Position numbers and translations under genes: made by a program. Under the pieces are notes generated by a model. That model did not search any database. It worked only from the letters and a program-made list of their open reading frames with translations, and was not told the DNA's origin. A stretch of 64,000 nt of DNA from Rosellinia necatrix (Eukaryota > Ascomycota > Sordariomycetes > Xylariales > Xylariaceae), in contig JAGYVD010000004.1 of assembly GCA_021209875.1 (NCBI GenBank), positions 4,067,001 to 4,131,000 of the forward strand, in the 5' to 3' direction. Shown one piece after another: positions 23,475 through 35,222 of this stretch (position 1 is its first letter; the number at the start of each line of letters is the position of its first letter).

Positions 23475-23893
23475 CTTAGGTCGTGTAGTATAGGCTTTTG
23501 CGACGACTCTGCGACTCGAGAGCCGAGGCGGCATGCTGTGGTTTGCGAAGTCGTATCTAAAAATTCTGCCCGGGATCATTTTTGAGCTTCGATTTGGTAA
23601 TCCTGTGGGGCAAACCTTGCTCAAAGCGGTGTAGGGGCGGGATTAGTATCTTCTTGGCGGATCGAGCTTCTTTCCCCCCCCCCTTGTTCATGTGTAAGTG
23701 GTAACTAAAGTGGTAAGTGGAAGTGAAGTAAAGTGATGGAGGGGAGCTAGATAAGTTATAGTTATACGCTTAGTCTCCGGACCATCCCAAGGTTACGGAT
23801 CTGCATACTCGCAAGAGCGCCCGCGGCAGTCAGTCTTGGTCCATCGCATCCAAAGATTAAAGTTTCTACCCGCATTGGTTTGTTTGAGGTTTC

Positions 23894-23930
23894 GTCTGTC
23901 TGTCTGTATGTATGTATGTCTGTATGTATA
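23894..23930. repeat. TCTG/TATG microsatellite
   Basis: Tandem CTGT units pass into TATG units over about 37 bases. It is simple sequence in an intergenic stretch. Confidence 0.8.
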
Positions 23931-24849
23931 TCTACCCGTCCCTGTCTGTCTCTCCTGTCGGTTGTCGGCGACGTCAGGGAGAGAGTGGCGCTTACACGCT
24001 GCATGCCCAACCAATTCGATCCGGTACCCGGTACCATCACCGGTGAGCACTTTTAGCATCTGCATGGCCCCTCGACCTTTAATTGTGTAGTCAGTCTGCA
24101 CGTCAGCCGAACGAGCCTGTATATTCCTTTTTCCGCCGTCGCGCGCAGTGACGATCTCACGTCCCCCCAATTCCCAACATCTCCGTGTGTGGGGAAAGCT
24201 GATGCAATGGCATGACCACCCACCGAGTAATCATTCATCCCGGCCGATCTCCAGAAGGATTCGGTGTAGCCATTTTTTATTTTTATTTTATTTTGTTATT
24301 TTTTTTAGAGGGGAAATTTTGAATTTTAATTCTCCCCGGGAAGAGGGTCGGTCTGGTCTCGATGGGAGCTACCATGCACTGTCATAGGCCCGGAGCTAGC
24401 TCTTCTCGAGCTTGAATAAATAACCCATACCCAGGGGACCACCAGTTTCCCCCTTGTCCGGCGCTAGTATGGCTCCTAAAATACGGAGTATAAAAATACT
24501 AAAAGTCGGCCGTGTTCATCCACCGGGTCTTCCTCGAGGACGTAGAAGTTCGCCGGTTGTCATTGACCAGCAAGCCTTGGGTGCGTAGCGTACCCGGTGA
24601 AGATGCCGCGTTATTATTTAGGTCTCTTTATTCTCTAACAGTAAACTATCCGAGTTTGAATTCGGTACATCTTTTATGATTGATAGTGTGGTTTCCCCGT
24701 CCCGAAACCACGGCCGCAGTATTTCCGCCATTCGGCGAGGCACGTCCCAGAAGGAAGCACCACAGGGTCTCAAATAAGATCTTCAAAGTCCCCTCAGCTC
24801 CGAGCCCCCTCGGTTCAGCTCGACACTATTCATTGTCTCACCTCACGCC

Positions 24850-27350
24850 ATGGTCTCACCTCGCCCCGTGGCGGCTGCCGCAGATCGCGGATCCAGTCCA
24901 GCTGCCCATAGGACCAGCACCGGCACAACGAGCCGCCGCAGTATGACGGGCTCTCGGGCGTCCAAGTCGACGCCGAGATGGTGGAAGATTCACCTCTTTC
25001 GCGGCATGATTAACGATATTCACCGCCGGGCCCCTTACTACTGGTCCGATTGGACCGATGCCTGGGATTACCGCGTTATTCCTGCTACGGTGTACATGTA
25101 TTTCGCCAAGTATGCCGCCTTGCCTGTCTCATACACGACTGCTTCTTCCAAGCCATTCTTTTTGTCATCCTTCTGTCCCGTCTCCATTCCCTCCCCCCCT
25201 GCCAGCCGGCTCAGTGTCCGGGACCGAGCTAATCTGAACAATAGCATCTTACCCGCCTTAGCCTTCAGCTTAGATATGTTCACCAAGACGAACATGCAAT
25301 ATGGCGTCAACGAGGTCCTGTTGGCATCCGTGCTCGGCTCCGTGGTCTTCTCTCTCGTTGCCTGCCAGCCGCTCGTCATCGTGGGAGTGACGGGCCCCAT
25401 CACCGTGTTCAACTAGTATGGCTATCTCTCCATGATATTCCCCGCCCTTTCCTGCCGTGCTCCCTCCGCGTCCTACGTAACCTCGCTTCTATCTCGTCTC
25501 ACATTTTACATGACAACGATGACGACGACGACACCGACGACAACGCTGACCGAGACTATGACAGCACCGTCTATGACATCATCGAACCCCTGGGCACGAA
25601 CTACCTGGCCTTCATGTGCTGGATCGGGCTGTGGTCCGTCCTCCTGCACTGGATCCTCGCCATCACCAACTCGTGTAACTGGCTCCGGTACGTGACGCGG
25701 TTCCCCTGCGACATCTTCGGTTTCTACGTGGCCTTCATCTATCTGCAGAAGGGGGTGCAGGTGCTGGAGCGGTTCGGGTACGGCGCACCCTTCTACCTGT
25801 CGCTCTCGGTGGCGCTGCTCGTCTTCGCCGTCGCGTACGCCTGCGGCGAGCTCGGCCGCGCCGCCCTGTTCCGGCACCCCGTGCGCGTCTTCCTCAAGGA
25901 CTACGGCACCCCGCTGACGGTCGTCTTCTTCACCGGCTTCGTCCACCTCGGCCGCATGCGCTCCGTCGAGCTCGACCGGCTGCCCACAGGTCGCCCCTTC
26001 GCCCCGACCGCCGACCGCCCCTGGCTCGTCGCCCTCTGGGACGTCGACGTCCGCGACGTCTTCCTCGCCCTCCCGTTCGCCATCCTGCTCACTGTCCTGT
26101 TCTGGTTCGATCACAACGGTACGTGAATTAATGAATAAATAAATAGATACACACTGCTCCTCCCGGCTCTGGTCTGGCATGCTATGCTATACTATATCGC
26201 AAAGCAGGATGTCGTCTCCCTCTAGGCGAAATAGGGGGAAAGAAGAAAAACGAAAAAAGAGAAGAAAAACGAAAAGGAAAAGGCGACTAATATTAAAGAA
26301 TTAGTTTCGTCCCTTATCGCGCAGGGCACCGAGTTCCCCCTCCGCAAGCCCGCGGGCTTCCACTGGGACATATTCCTGCTGGGCCTGACAACGGGGGTGG
26401 CGGGGATCCTCGGCCTGCCGTTCCCGAACGGCCTGATCCCGCAGGCGCCGTTCCACACGGAATCGCTCTGCGTGACGAAGGTGGAAGTCGACAGCGATGA
26501 GGAGGAGGAGGAGGAGGAAGGGGAGGGGGAAGGGGAGAACCCGGACAACAACAATAACAACGGCGGCGGGGGAGGAGGAGGAAAGGGCGGAAAGAGCCGC
26601 CATCACCAACACCAACGCCAACGCCAACACACGTACAAGCGGACGCACGTAGTGGAGCAGCGGGTGTCGAACCTGGCGCAGGGGCTGCTGACGCTCGGGA
26701 CGGCGACGGGCCCGCTGCTGGTGGTGCTGCACCTGATCCCGCAGGCGGTGCTGGCGGGCCTGTTCCTCATCATGGGGTACCAGGCGCTCAAGGCGAACGG
26801 GATCACGGCCAAGATGCTGTACCTGCTGCGCGACAAGGATCTGACGCCCGCGGACCACCCGCTGCGCGGCGTCGAGCGGCCCGGCGCCGTGTGGGCCTTC
26901 GTGGCCGTCGAGCTCGCCGGGTTCGCCGCCACCTTCGCCATCACCCAGACCGTCGCCGCCGTCGGCTTCCCCGTCTTCATCCTCGCCCTCGTCCCCGCCC
27001 GCGCCCTGCTCATGCCGCGCCTCTTCACGCCACGCGAACTCGCCCTCCTCGACGCCCCCACCGCCAGCCCCTTCACCATGGAGAGCGTCGGCGGCGCGTA
27101 CGGGGGAAGCGCCGCGGCGGCGGCTGCTGATGCTGCTGCTGCTGCTGCTTCCGTTGATGGGGGATCGGAGATAAGGGGAGGTGGTGATGGTGGTGGGGGG
27201 GTGCTTGTTGGTGGCGTGGACTTGGGGAGGGTTGAGGAACGTCTTGCTGAGGAGGGGAGGAACTCACCCGCCGTCGAGAAGGGAGATGAGACTGAGGGGC
27301 TGAATAGGCGTGCTTTGGGAAGTCGGAGAGCTGGCGATGATGATGGGTAG
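24850..27350 (+). CDS. BOR1: Borate/anion transporter, Bor1 (SLC4-like) family
   Basis: Four exons (24850-25109, 25245-25415, 25565-26118, 26305-27350) give 676 residues. Junctions restore family sequence: YMYFANILPALAFSLDMFTK across intron 1, VFNYTVYDIIEPLGTNYLAF across intron 2, and FWFDHNVSSLIAQGTEFPL across intron 3. Further signatures are VGVTGPITVFN, CWIGLWSVLLHWILA, GILGLPFPNGLIPQAPFHTE, the VEQRVSNLAQGLL block and DAPTASPFTMESVGG near the end. The protein has the many membrane helices of HCO3-transporter-family carriers. In yeast Bor1 exports borate at the plasma membrane. Two oddities are visible: a highly charged low-complexity insert between CVTKVE and HVVEQRVSN, and an Ala/Gly-rich tail. 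Intron 1 is 135 nt, a multiple of three without stops. Confidence 0.9.
26490..26646 (+). repeat. Low-complexity coding insert in BOR1
   Basis: GAG/GAA, AAC and GGC/GGA triplet runs encode Glu-rich, then Asn, Gly and His/Gln/Arg runs, about 50 residues in all. They sit in the cytoplasmic loop between two conserved strands. The triplet nature keeps the frame, which suggests growth by slippage. Confidence 0.75.
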
Positions 27351-30300
27351 AGTTGTTGTTGTAGTTGTTGTTTTTAGTTGTGGCGGTCGCGGATATGATA
27401 GATATACGTATCGCGTCTAGGAGTAGCTTGTTGTGTGTGTGTGTCACGTACTCTGAAGACACGAATGTCAAGGATTGATTTCTAGCGGAACGTTGCCACG
27501 TATGCTGTCAGTGCTCATCGTAGTCTACCTAGTGTCTCGGGGGAAAAGGAGGAGTTGTCGTCGACCTTTCTTTGTTGTCGCTCTATGTATAGGCTTGATG
27601 CTATCATCGAACTACCTCTTTGGTGCAAATCTCTGACCGGGCTAGGGTGCCCGTGTGCCAGCCTCTTTGTACGTCGAACCTGTACTCGCTGCGTAAATTA
27701 GTCTTCTGGAATGGCATGTCGGTGTCCCTCGCGGCCTCATGGAGAGGCAATGGGATAGGGCGGCCTGGTGCATCTCTCCTTCGGCCTGGGTAGGGTTTGA
27801 CGGTGTCCGGATATTCCGGACAAGGCTTGGATAACTCTATGTCGATAATCCGGCTGGCAGAAAAGGCGCAAGAGACCACCAGGGGACAGCAATGGCGATA
27901 GCACAACGACAATATTCGTCAGCATAGATATGCGAGTATGACTGTATTGTGAGAGAGAAAGAAAATAATACGAGCTTCAACAGCACTGAAGTATCTCGTC
28001 TATTTGCTGGCCTGTAGCGACGACGTACCGACCGAACGAACCCCCCTCGCAACCTTGATAGCTGGACAATCGTGCACTCTCTATCCATCTGCCATTATTA
28101 GTCCCGTATGCGAGTCCTTGAACACATGAATAGGCGAGAGGTATTGGCCGAGTTACTTGGTCTCCAAGCATAAATCTTGAATATCTACCAATCTTTTTGT
28201 TGACAATTATTACGGCGATGGGGTAGGATATCGGAAAAGGGTCGAAAGAGATACTGTATTCGGGATCACGAGGACGAGCGCTAGTGCGGATAGTTGTGTC
28301 GCGCTCGGCCATGGTTTCTAGATCTCGAAAAATTCAATGGCAGTCTTGGGAAGACCAGCTCATGTAGGTTCTATGCCGCTTTTAGGGTTCCTCTTGGTGC
28401 TTTTTTCGTTATTGATGGCGATGGCGCAGTGCGAAACATGGAGCTCTAGGCTATTCGTACGAAGTAATAGCCTCATCCGGAGATGCTCGCGTTCCCTCGA
28501 TTGATGTAAAGTAAATCCCATGGCCATCTATAACGCCGTGTTCGTCGTATTGGGTAGTTTCGGGACTCTTGCTTCTCTTGCAATAGATACCTAGTCAGCG
28601 TTATTGGACGGAAACCCGCTTGAAGAAGTTGGTAAGACGGGTAGTATTAGAGATGGATCACATAGGTATCCAAAGGTTGTTGTTGAGGTTGGGATGGAAT
28701 AGGTTTCTCTAAAAACATGACGTATGATACCCTACGATAGTAAGCCGGTAGATGTGGTCGAAACATGGGTTTCCGATGCTGAATGATTGGATACATACAC
28801 AGTTAGGTCTATCCGTATGTGGGCTGAGAAGTCCGAGATGAACAATCATTATGCTAACAGCATGCTGAGGTACGCCTTGGGCAGGTATTACTATATGATC
28901 AACACCTGCTGTTACGTCAATCAGTACTAGATGCTCGATGCTTTTCGTCGACATGTCCTCGCGCCAACGTCGCGGATCCAATATAGGCAGCTAAGCAATG
29001 CGATGTGAGGTGCCACGGGAAAAGAAGCCAGAGTACTCGAATATAAATAACAGGAACATTATTTGACAACATCTATCATATACCAGGCGAGATATGAAGC
29101 TGTCGCTTGTTATGGCTTTGTACTGGATCGGTACTAGATGTGTGGTATGGAAACGTCAGAATCCGTATCGCAATCTCGAGTTGTCTTAAATATTTAAGGC
29201 CGACCGAACGTGACTGACTAGCTTTCATCGTATCCCCTACTTCTTTGTAGTAGCGTATGTAGTGCAAGATAACCAGAGAGACAGGTTACCCCTATTGTTG
29301 TGACCAAGAGTCGGGAAGAGGCTTCCGGTTTGCCTACGTATGTCTAAGGCATGACTTCATGTTCGACAGCGTTTGTGTAGAATACCCCACAGCCACATTT
29401 CTCGCATCAACTGTGATCCTCGATGCTTTTGGCGTTCGATCGGACGATACTAGGCACTCGGGGAAAGGGGCGGGGGGTTGTCGGTGGAAGGTCAAGAGAC
29501 TTGATCGAATGGCAGAGAATATTAATAACGGCGCTTCTAATATTATAGCGACGAAGAAGGTAGATGTACGACGTATTGGACTTCGGAGCGCTGTTGACTC
29601 CCAGGTACGGCGAGAGAGCTCAGGATCGTGATGGTATCTCTGTTGTATCTCCGGTGTATAAGGAGTGGTGTTTGCATATTCTTGTCGCGAAAGGCAGACA
29701 GTGAATGTGTGATCTTAAGAGATATTAAGATATACTGACACGTTTCTTCTAATAAGCCAGTTCGGGATCCTTAGGCTATTGAAGGCCTTTTGAAGTTGGC
29801 GATGACTTCAGCCCCTGAGCTGGGCGATCCCTCCGGCCAAACACACTCTGTTTCAACATCATTGCGCGAAAGAATTAATAGGCCGAAGGAATGCTTAGGA
29901 ACTACAGAAGAGAGTGCTTTTATTTTATTAATATCTCTATCCCCTTCACAGTCACCTCTATACACATCATTAAGAGATCACCCATCTTGTTGGGTTGCTA
30001 TGGTGCTCTGCATTGGCCTGAGCCTACCCGCCAGAATCACCACCGCACTTTTTAGAGGCTCGCTTGATATAAACCGCAATTTCACTTCATTAAGGCAGAG
30101 TATGTATGCGTTTGGAGATGGTTCGTGCATAGATGAGTTATGAATCTATTCAATATGGTAAATAAATGATGCCCATTTATCTAGGGCTGGCTAGTGAGCT
30201 ATATCTACTGCGTGGGACTTGGCGTGTTCTGTCATTTAACATTGTCGTTCCTTGATGTTGTAGAAGGGAAAGTTATTGCTGGTGATCAAAACCTTGCCCG

Positions 30301-33300
30301 CTGCCCCCCTGGCGAGTCGCTCCGGTGGTGAGTCGCCATGAGCGGGTAAACGATCTACGTATTTGGCTTGTGTCATGGCAGCGTGTCTCACAGTTTCAGT
30401 CTCGACTACCGTTTCCCAGGCTCCGGGGTTTGACTTTTACGTATTGACACCGTCAGTCAGCCAGAGAGACGAGCGGGCGAGCGAGTGACCGAACGACTGC
30501 CGTGCTCTGTCCATAGCCCAGCCCCCTCGATCCCGATATGAGCCTCCGCGCGCGATGGCGAAAACAGAAGGTGGCTGCACGATAGACGCGGAGAAAGAGC
30601 ATAGGCAATGTGGGTAGAAGCGGAGGGCTATCATTTACCTGGTTTTAGACAGCGTCTATGTCGCTTGTTTGGCCAGCACCTCCTCTTATCAATCCCACCC
30701 CTAACCAGGAGGCCAGGGACGGGCACAGGGTATAATCTCCGAACGGCTCGTCATTTGACGAACTCAATATCATGACGCTTTTCTGTATCGCTTCTAGTCT
30801 ACCAACGTGACATTGGATTGGTAGCCTGGGGGGTATCTACCACGAACACGGGGTAACAACCCCCCTCGGCATCTCATAGCCGTAGCTCCTGGCTGGGTAG
30901 TTTCCACACCGTGGACTCGCGCTCGCATGGTAAGCCGCCAGCCTGGTGAGAGTCGGTGACCTGCCGCTGCTAGATTGATGGAGCAAGAACCCGCGCTGCA
31001 GGCTGCCATGCGTGGGAGAAATCACCCGTTTGGGAGTGAGTTCATGTTTCCAGGGTGAGCGGATATGTGAGACCGACTGTGCTACAGGACTTAAGCTTCG
31101 ACAATTCCTCACATGGGCTTCCTGGTTAGCACGGCTTCAATCTCGTATTTGGGCCTCAGCCCTTGGGTTTTCCACCCGTGGAGACCGATAACAGGCCACT
31201 TAGGTTTAATATTGTCACACATGATTTCTCCTGATCTAGGGGCTTTGTCTTTTGCTTGTTTCTTTTACTTGGGATCGCGTCCGTAGCACGTCACCGTAGT
31301 AGCTGGGCGAAGCCTGAGTCTGCTTACGTACTACTCTTTTTGTCGCACTCTACGAGCCGTGTTTTGTTAGGGCATTCGAAAGCTTGGTACCTGCGCGCTT
31401 TCGGCGTAATAAATTTGACCTGCATTCATTAGCCAGGGAGGCGCATTGGCTATAGGATGGTTTGTATGCTATCCAATACAGCCGATATGGGTCGACCCCG
31501 GTGGGAACCATCAGCTGCAATGACTAGAGAAAAACCGGGCAGACAGAGCCGGTACCCCTGCGAGGGTAATATGAATTCGTTTATCTCCCTTGAGGAGACT
31601 AGATAGAGCATCCCCATGGGGATTTCCGGAGTGTGATGTCATTTAGTGAGCCCCTAGAGATGCGATATCGATATTCATTTCTGAGGAGATGTTGAAGCCG
31701 GGCTGAATTCATAGGATTTAGGTGTTATCTGAAGATTATGTGCTCGCCAACTCGGCGAACTAGCGGCATTTATATCTCGTGCGTTATTCTCAGATACCGG
31801 GGATTTATAGGCCATCCTCAACTTATAAAATAAGCTAGGGCTCATCTTAATGCGGCGTGAAAGCTTCCACGGTTCCGCGGCAATAGGTAGACAGCCTTAA
31901 AAGCTACGACAGGCCAAACCATTTCAGGCACGGACAGATTATGCTGCCAATGGCGACGCGTAAAGAGATGGCGGCCCTCGAGATCATAGCCCATCCGCAA
32001 GTACCGAGTTCTAGCCAAGCCTTCGGCCAGGATCAAGTGCTTCCGGATCTATGAACTTACGTGCTATCATCTCCTGACCGGCATGTACCGCACCTGCTAG
32101 GTTGTCGGGATAAAGTGACGATGTCCCAAGAGATCGATATAGTGACTCAACCCGCATTACAGTGCCTACGAGGAAAGCACCGAAAAAATCTGTATCGCAT
32201 TGTGAGACTCGTCAAAAGTTTATCGACAGATTCAGGTACCGGGTGAGCGCAGTCACTCGCCGGTCCCCAGTTCTGAAAGCCCTTTTTTTTTTTTTTCTTG
32301 ACCGACTATAAGTGGTGCAGGTTGCAGGGCCCCCGACCTTTTGCCTAAATCGCTGGCAATCCTTCAATCTCGTAAAGAGGACGTCGCGCTCTTGGACTGG
32401 ACATGGTGTGTATTCAGAATCCGACTTGTAGTTCTCGTCGCCTCTGAGTACGTATAGTCTCACAGAATGTAAAAGTTGGACGATTACAGGGAGGTTATCT
32501 GGAGATCGGTTATTAGTAGACACGAGAAATAGTACAAGCTGGGTTTATGCCAGTATATGTAGCTAGGAGCTGGCCCCTGGGAGCTGGGGGGGGCCGATAT
32601 GTCTAGTTGTTATAGTTCTGGATGTCACCGGAAGGTCAAAAGCGAACCAACGCCTGGCGGTCTGGTGAATTGGTCTCATGAATCGGTCTATCGGAGTTGC
32701 ACCTCATTCACCGTGCTTTTCTTGACAGGGAGTCGAACGGCAGGTCAGCTGCAGTCTAGATCATAGATCTGACATGGCTAGCAAGGACCTGCTAGAGGTC
32801 CAGTGCCGCCGCCCTTGCGTGCGGATACACATGTAATAAGCACCAAATAAGAATGTCCGTGGCGTGAGAGGTGAAGGGACCACCGACCGGCTAGACAGGT
32901 ACTATGTAGGTATCGACAACACTTGATCTATAACCAGTTGGCACTCATACGTAGATGTGGTGCATGGGGGCCCCAGGTACGTCAAACCCCAAAGAGGGGA
33001 AATGGAGGATCCAGGGTTAACTGGATTGGAGTAAGGATAGTCTCTGGGGGAGCTATAGAGTTTCATATTATAGTCCTAGTTCGGCTCTCGACGGCGGCTT
33101 GCAGAATGCCAAGCTTTGTTTCGATGGGATGCGCCACAACTATGTCCGTATCTGTCCGTACTCTGGCTTTCACCAAGGGTGGTATTTATTGTTGGTTCGA
33201 ACCTGGCTTGGATCTACCACGACGAGATCAGGTCTTAGATAGGTGGTCTAGACAAACACGCCTGGAGAGAGCGAGAGTGAAACATAGGGCACACAGGCGC

Positions 33301-35222
33301 GCGCTCGAATTGACCATCCATTATGTCTCGAGTATCACCGTCAGACGTGGGTCAATGCGCTCTTTCGCACGGGACGTGCTTCCTCGCAGAATGAGCCCGC
33401 TGCCTTGGCTGCATGCTGTGCTGTACGATGCCCGCTGAAGCTCGTGGGGTGCGACGCTATAGTGCTACCCGCGTATATGCTACCTGCGCCCACAGGCGTA
33501 GCATACACGTCTCCTGGCATGCACAGGCACGTAGTAGGCCAGTACCCCTAGCCTCGATTCTCGACGGCGTTGCCAGGTACCATATCGCCAAGCTAGAGAC
33601 ATGGGGGACATGGGGTGGCGATTGTGTGGCGAGTACGGGTCGAGGCCAATCTCCCGGCAATGGAGAATGAGTCAGAAGAGCGCTGTCGTCCAACCAATGC
33701 TCGTGGATCACGAGACGCAGAGTAGCTACTGCACCACCTAGCCAGAATGCTAGAACTTCCAAACGTCGCATCGCAGCTGTCTTCTAATCCCTACGACGTC
33801 GTATGTCTCCGTTGGACCCCTCTGCCGGAAATGCATCTGGTCACTCCGAAGGAGAGGAGGAGAGCCCGGTCCCCTGTGTGCCTGTGTGCCTGTGAGCTGA
33901 TTGACGAGCCAGATGCCCCTCGTGTTATGCGACGAGACGGCATGTACGGATCGGACTATACAGTAGTATACAGTAGGAGCAGGATCCGGTAACGTTGTGG
34001 GGGTGTCTCTAGGCGGCGTTTGTTGTAGAGGGGACATGTAGAGTCTCTGACGAGGTGGCAAATGAAAGGAGCGTATTGAGGCTGGCGTTTGTTAGGGAGT
34101 GCTTAGGGGTATGTCTAGTTCCAGGGTAGCATCTGGGTCGTGTGGACTAGAACGTGCCACATTCCAGGACCCAGCCTAGAGAATCTCCGAGGTGCCGCAA
34201 GGCGTTTACGTGCTACCTTACGTATTGGAAGTATGTATCTAGCAAAACGTTGCACCATGGCCGCAGCAAGGAGTGGCGTGAAGTCACCGCCACGGCATGA
34301 ATCCTCTCCTCGCTCTTGGCCTGAATGAGCCCCTTGTGGTCATGCGGGACAAACGAACCATACAATAAACGCCGAGAGTTGACATCTTCTTCGATCCTTT
34401 TTCGGGACAGATCTCGTGTGAAAATGCTACGTGACAATGAAACCATAGGAGGCTTGTTTATTCTGATCCTTGACTACCTACCACCATTTTCCATAGTTTA
34501 GAGCCACCCCCTTAGTGTATTGGAAATTGTCGGCCTTGATCTAGGTATATGCCTGTATAATAGGGATTACTTGGTACCTGAGTTGTGAGGAGGCATCAAA
34601 CGTCTGAGGGCTGAATTGTGCTCACAGCTTCCCGGAAGATAAGCATCCAGGGGTATCTGAACGTTGATAAGCTCAACTCAAGACCCAGCTCTTCCCTCCG
34701 ATGACAATTACTCCATGTTGTACGTATGAGTATAATATAGCTATTTATACAAGTATAGTATACAGCCTCGTGGATTAAATCCTCATGTCTCATATCGATG
34801 GGGCGCCGTGCATGATTCTCCATCGAAACTTTCTATGTACTGCCAGAGAGGTGGCTTTCTCGGTCAGCAAGTTTTTGGTCTAGCCACCTCAGGTATGGAT
34901 AGATCATCGCGTTCCGTGTGTTTCATTAGTTGTCCCCATTTGCCTTTGAAGTTTCCGTTTAGCCGATACCTAACTAATCATGCCCCGCGACCAAATGGCC
35001 TACCGTGCCAAGGCTAACTCAAAGGGAAACGAAAAAGAGACGAGAGGGTTTAAAAATGGTAGAATTGGTAAAAGGCACGATAATGCTGGTTGGTATAGAG
35101 GAGTTTTGGAACAAGTGGATTATAGTCGAGGACAAAGGGAGGCATAAACACTGCCGACTAGATTGTTCGAGTATTGGTGATTGACTGATCGCACCAAGCC
35201 CCATCACGATTTATAGTTGCTC
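27351..35222. other. Gene-poor stretch, 7.9 kb
   Basis: No gene is convincingly supported. A possible two-exon minus-strand frame (28312-27737) is listed separately. Other frames, such as 32923-33438, begin at TTG and resemble nothing I know. There is a 15-base T run at about 32284-32298 and scattered TAGGTA words. No terminal repeats, transposase motifs or tRNA arms were seen. GGTTCGAACC near 33190 lacks a pairing T-stem and an A-box. Confidence 0.45.
27737..28312 (-). CDS. Doubtful two-exon open frame, no known family
   Basis: An ATG at 28312 opens MAERDTTIRTSARPRDPEYS and continues for about 95 codons with protein-like composition (a hydrophobic YPIAVIIV segment). A GTACGT donor at about 28028 and a pyrimidine-rich acceptor ending ACAATACAG at about 27942 would join it to a second frame that ends at 27737. 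I recognise no domain, and the second exon is basic and Pro-rich, so this may be chance. It is recorded because donor, pyrimidine tract and acceptor all fit. Confidence 0.2.

Larger units (their letters stand above)
22916..24849. other. Intergenic, 1.9 kb
   Basis: No gene seen. It contains (TAGG)n at 23453-23474, a (TCTG)/(TATG) microsatellite at 23894-23930, and an A/T-rich tract with T runs near 24272-24310. The right end is the promoter of the anion transporter. Confidence 0.5.

Noticed and set aside
25506..26180. 224-codon minus-strand frame
   Set aside because: It is antisense to BOR1 exons 2-3, which have clear family motifs. The frame is low-complexity Glu/Asp/Gly.
33185..33205. Possible tRNA B-box (GGTTCGAACC)
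   Set aside because: The flanking bases do not form a T-stem, and no A-box or acceptor stem lies at the required distance.
32923..33438. 171-codon plus frame in the gene-poor region
   Set aside because: It opens at a TTG, has random-looking composition and matches no known protein.
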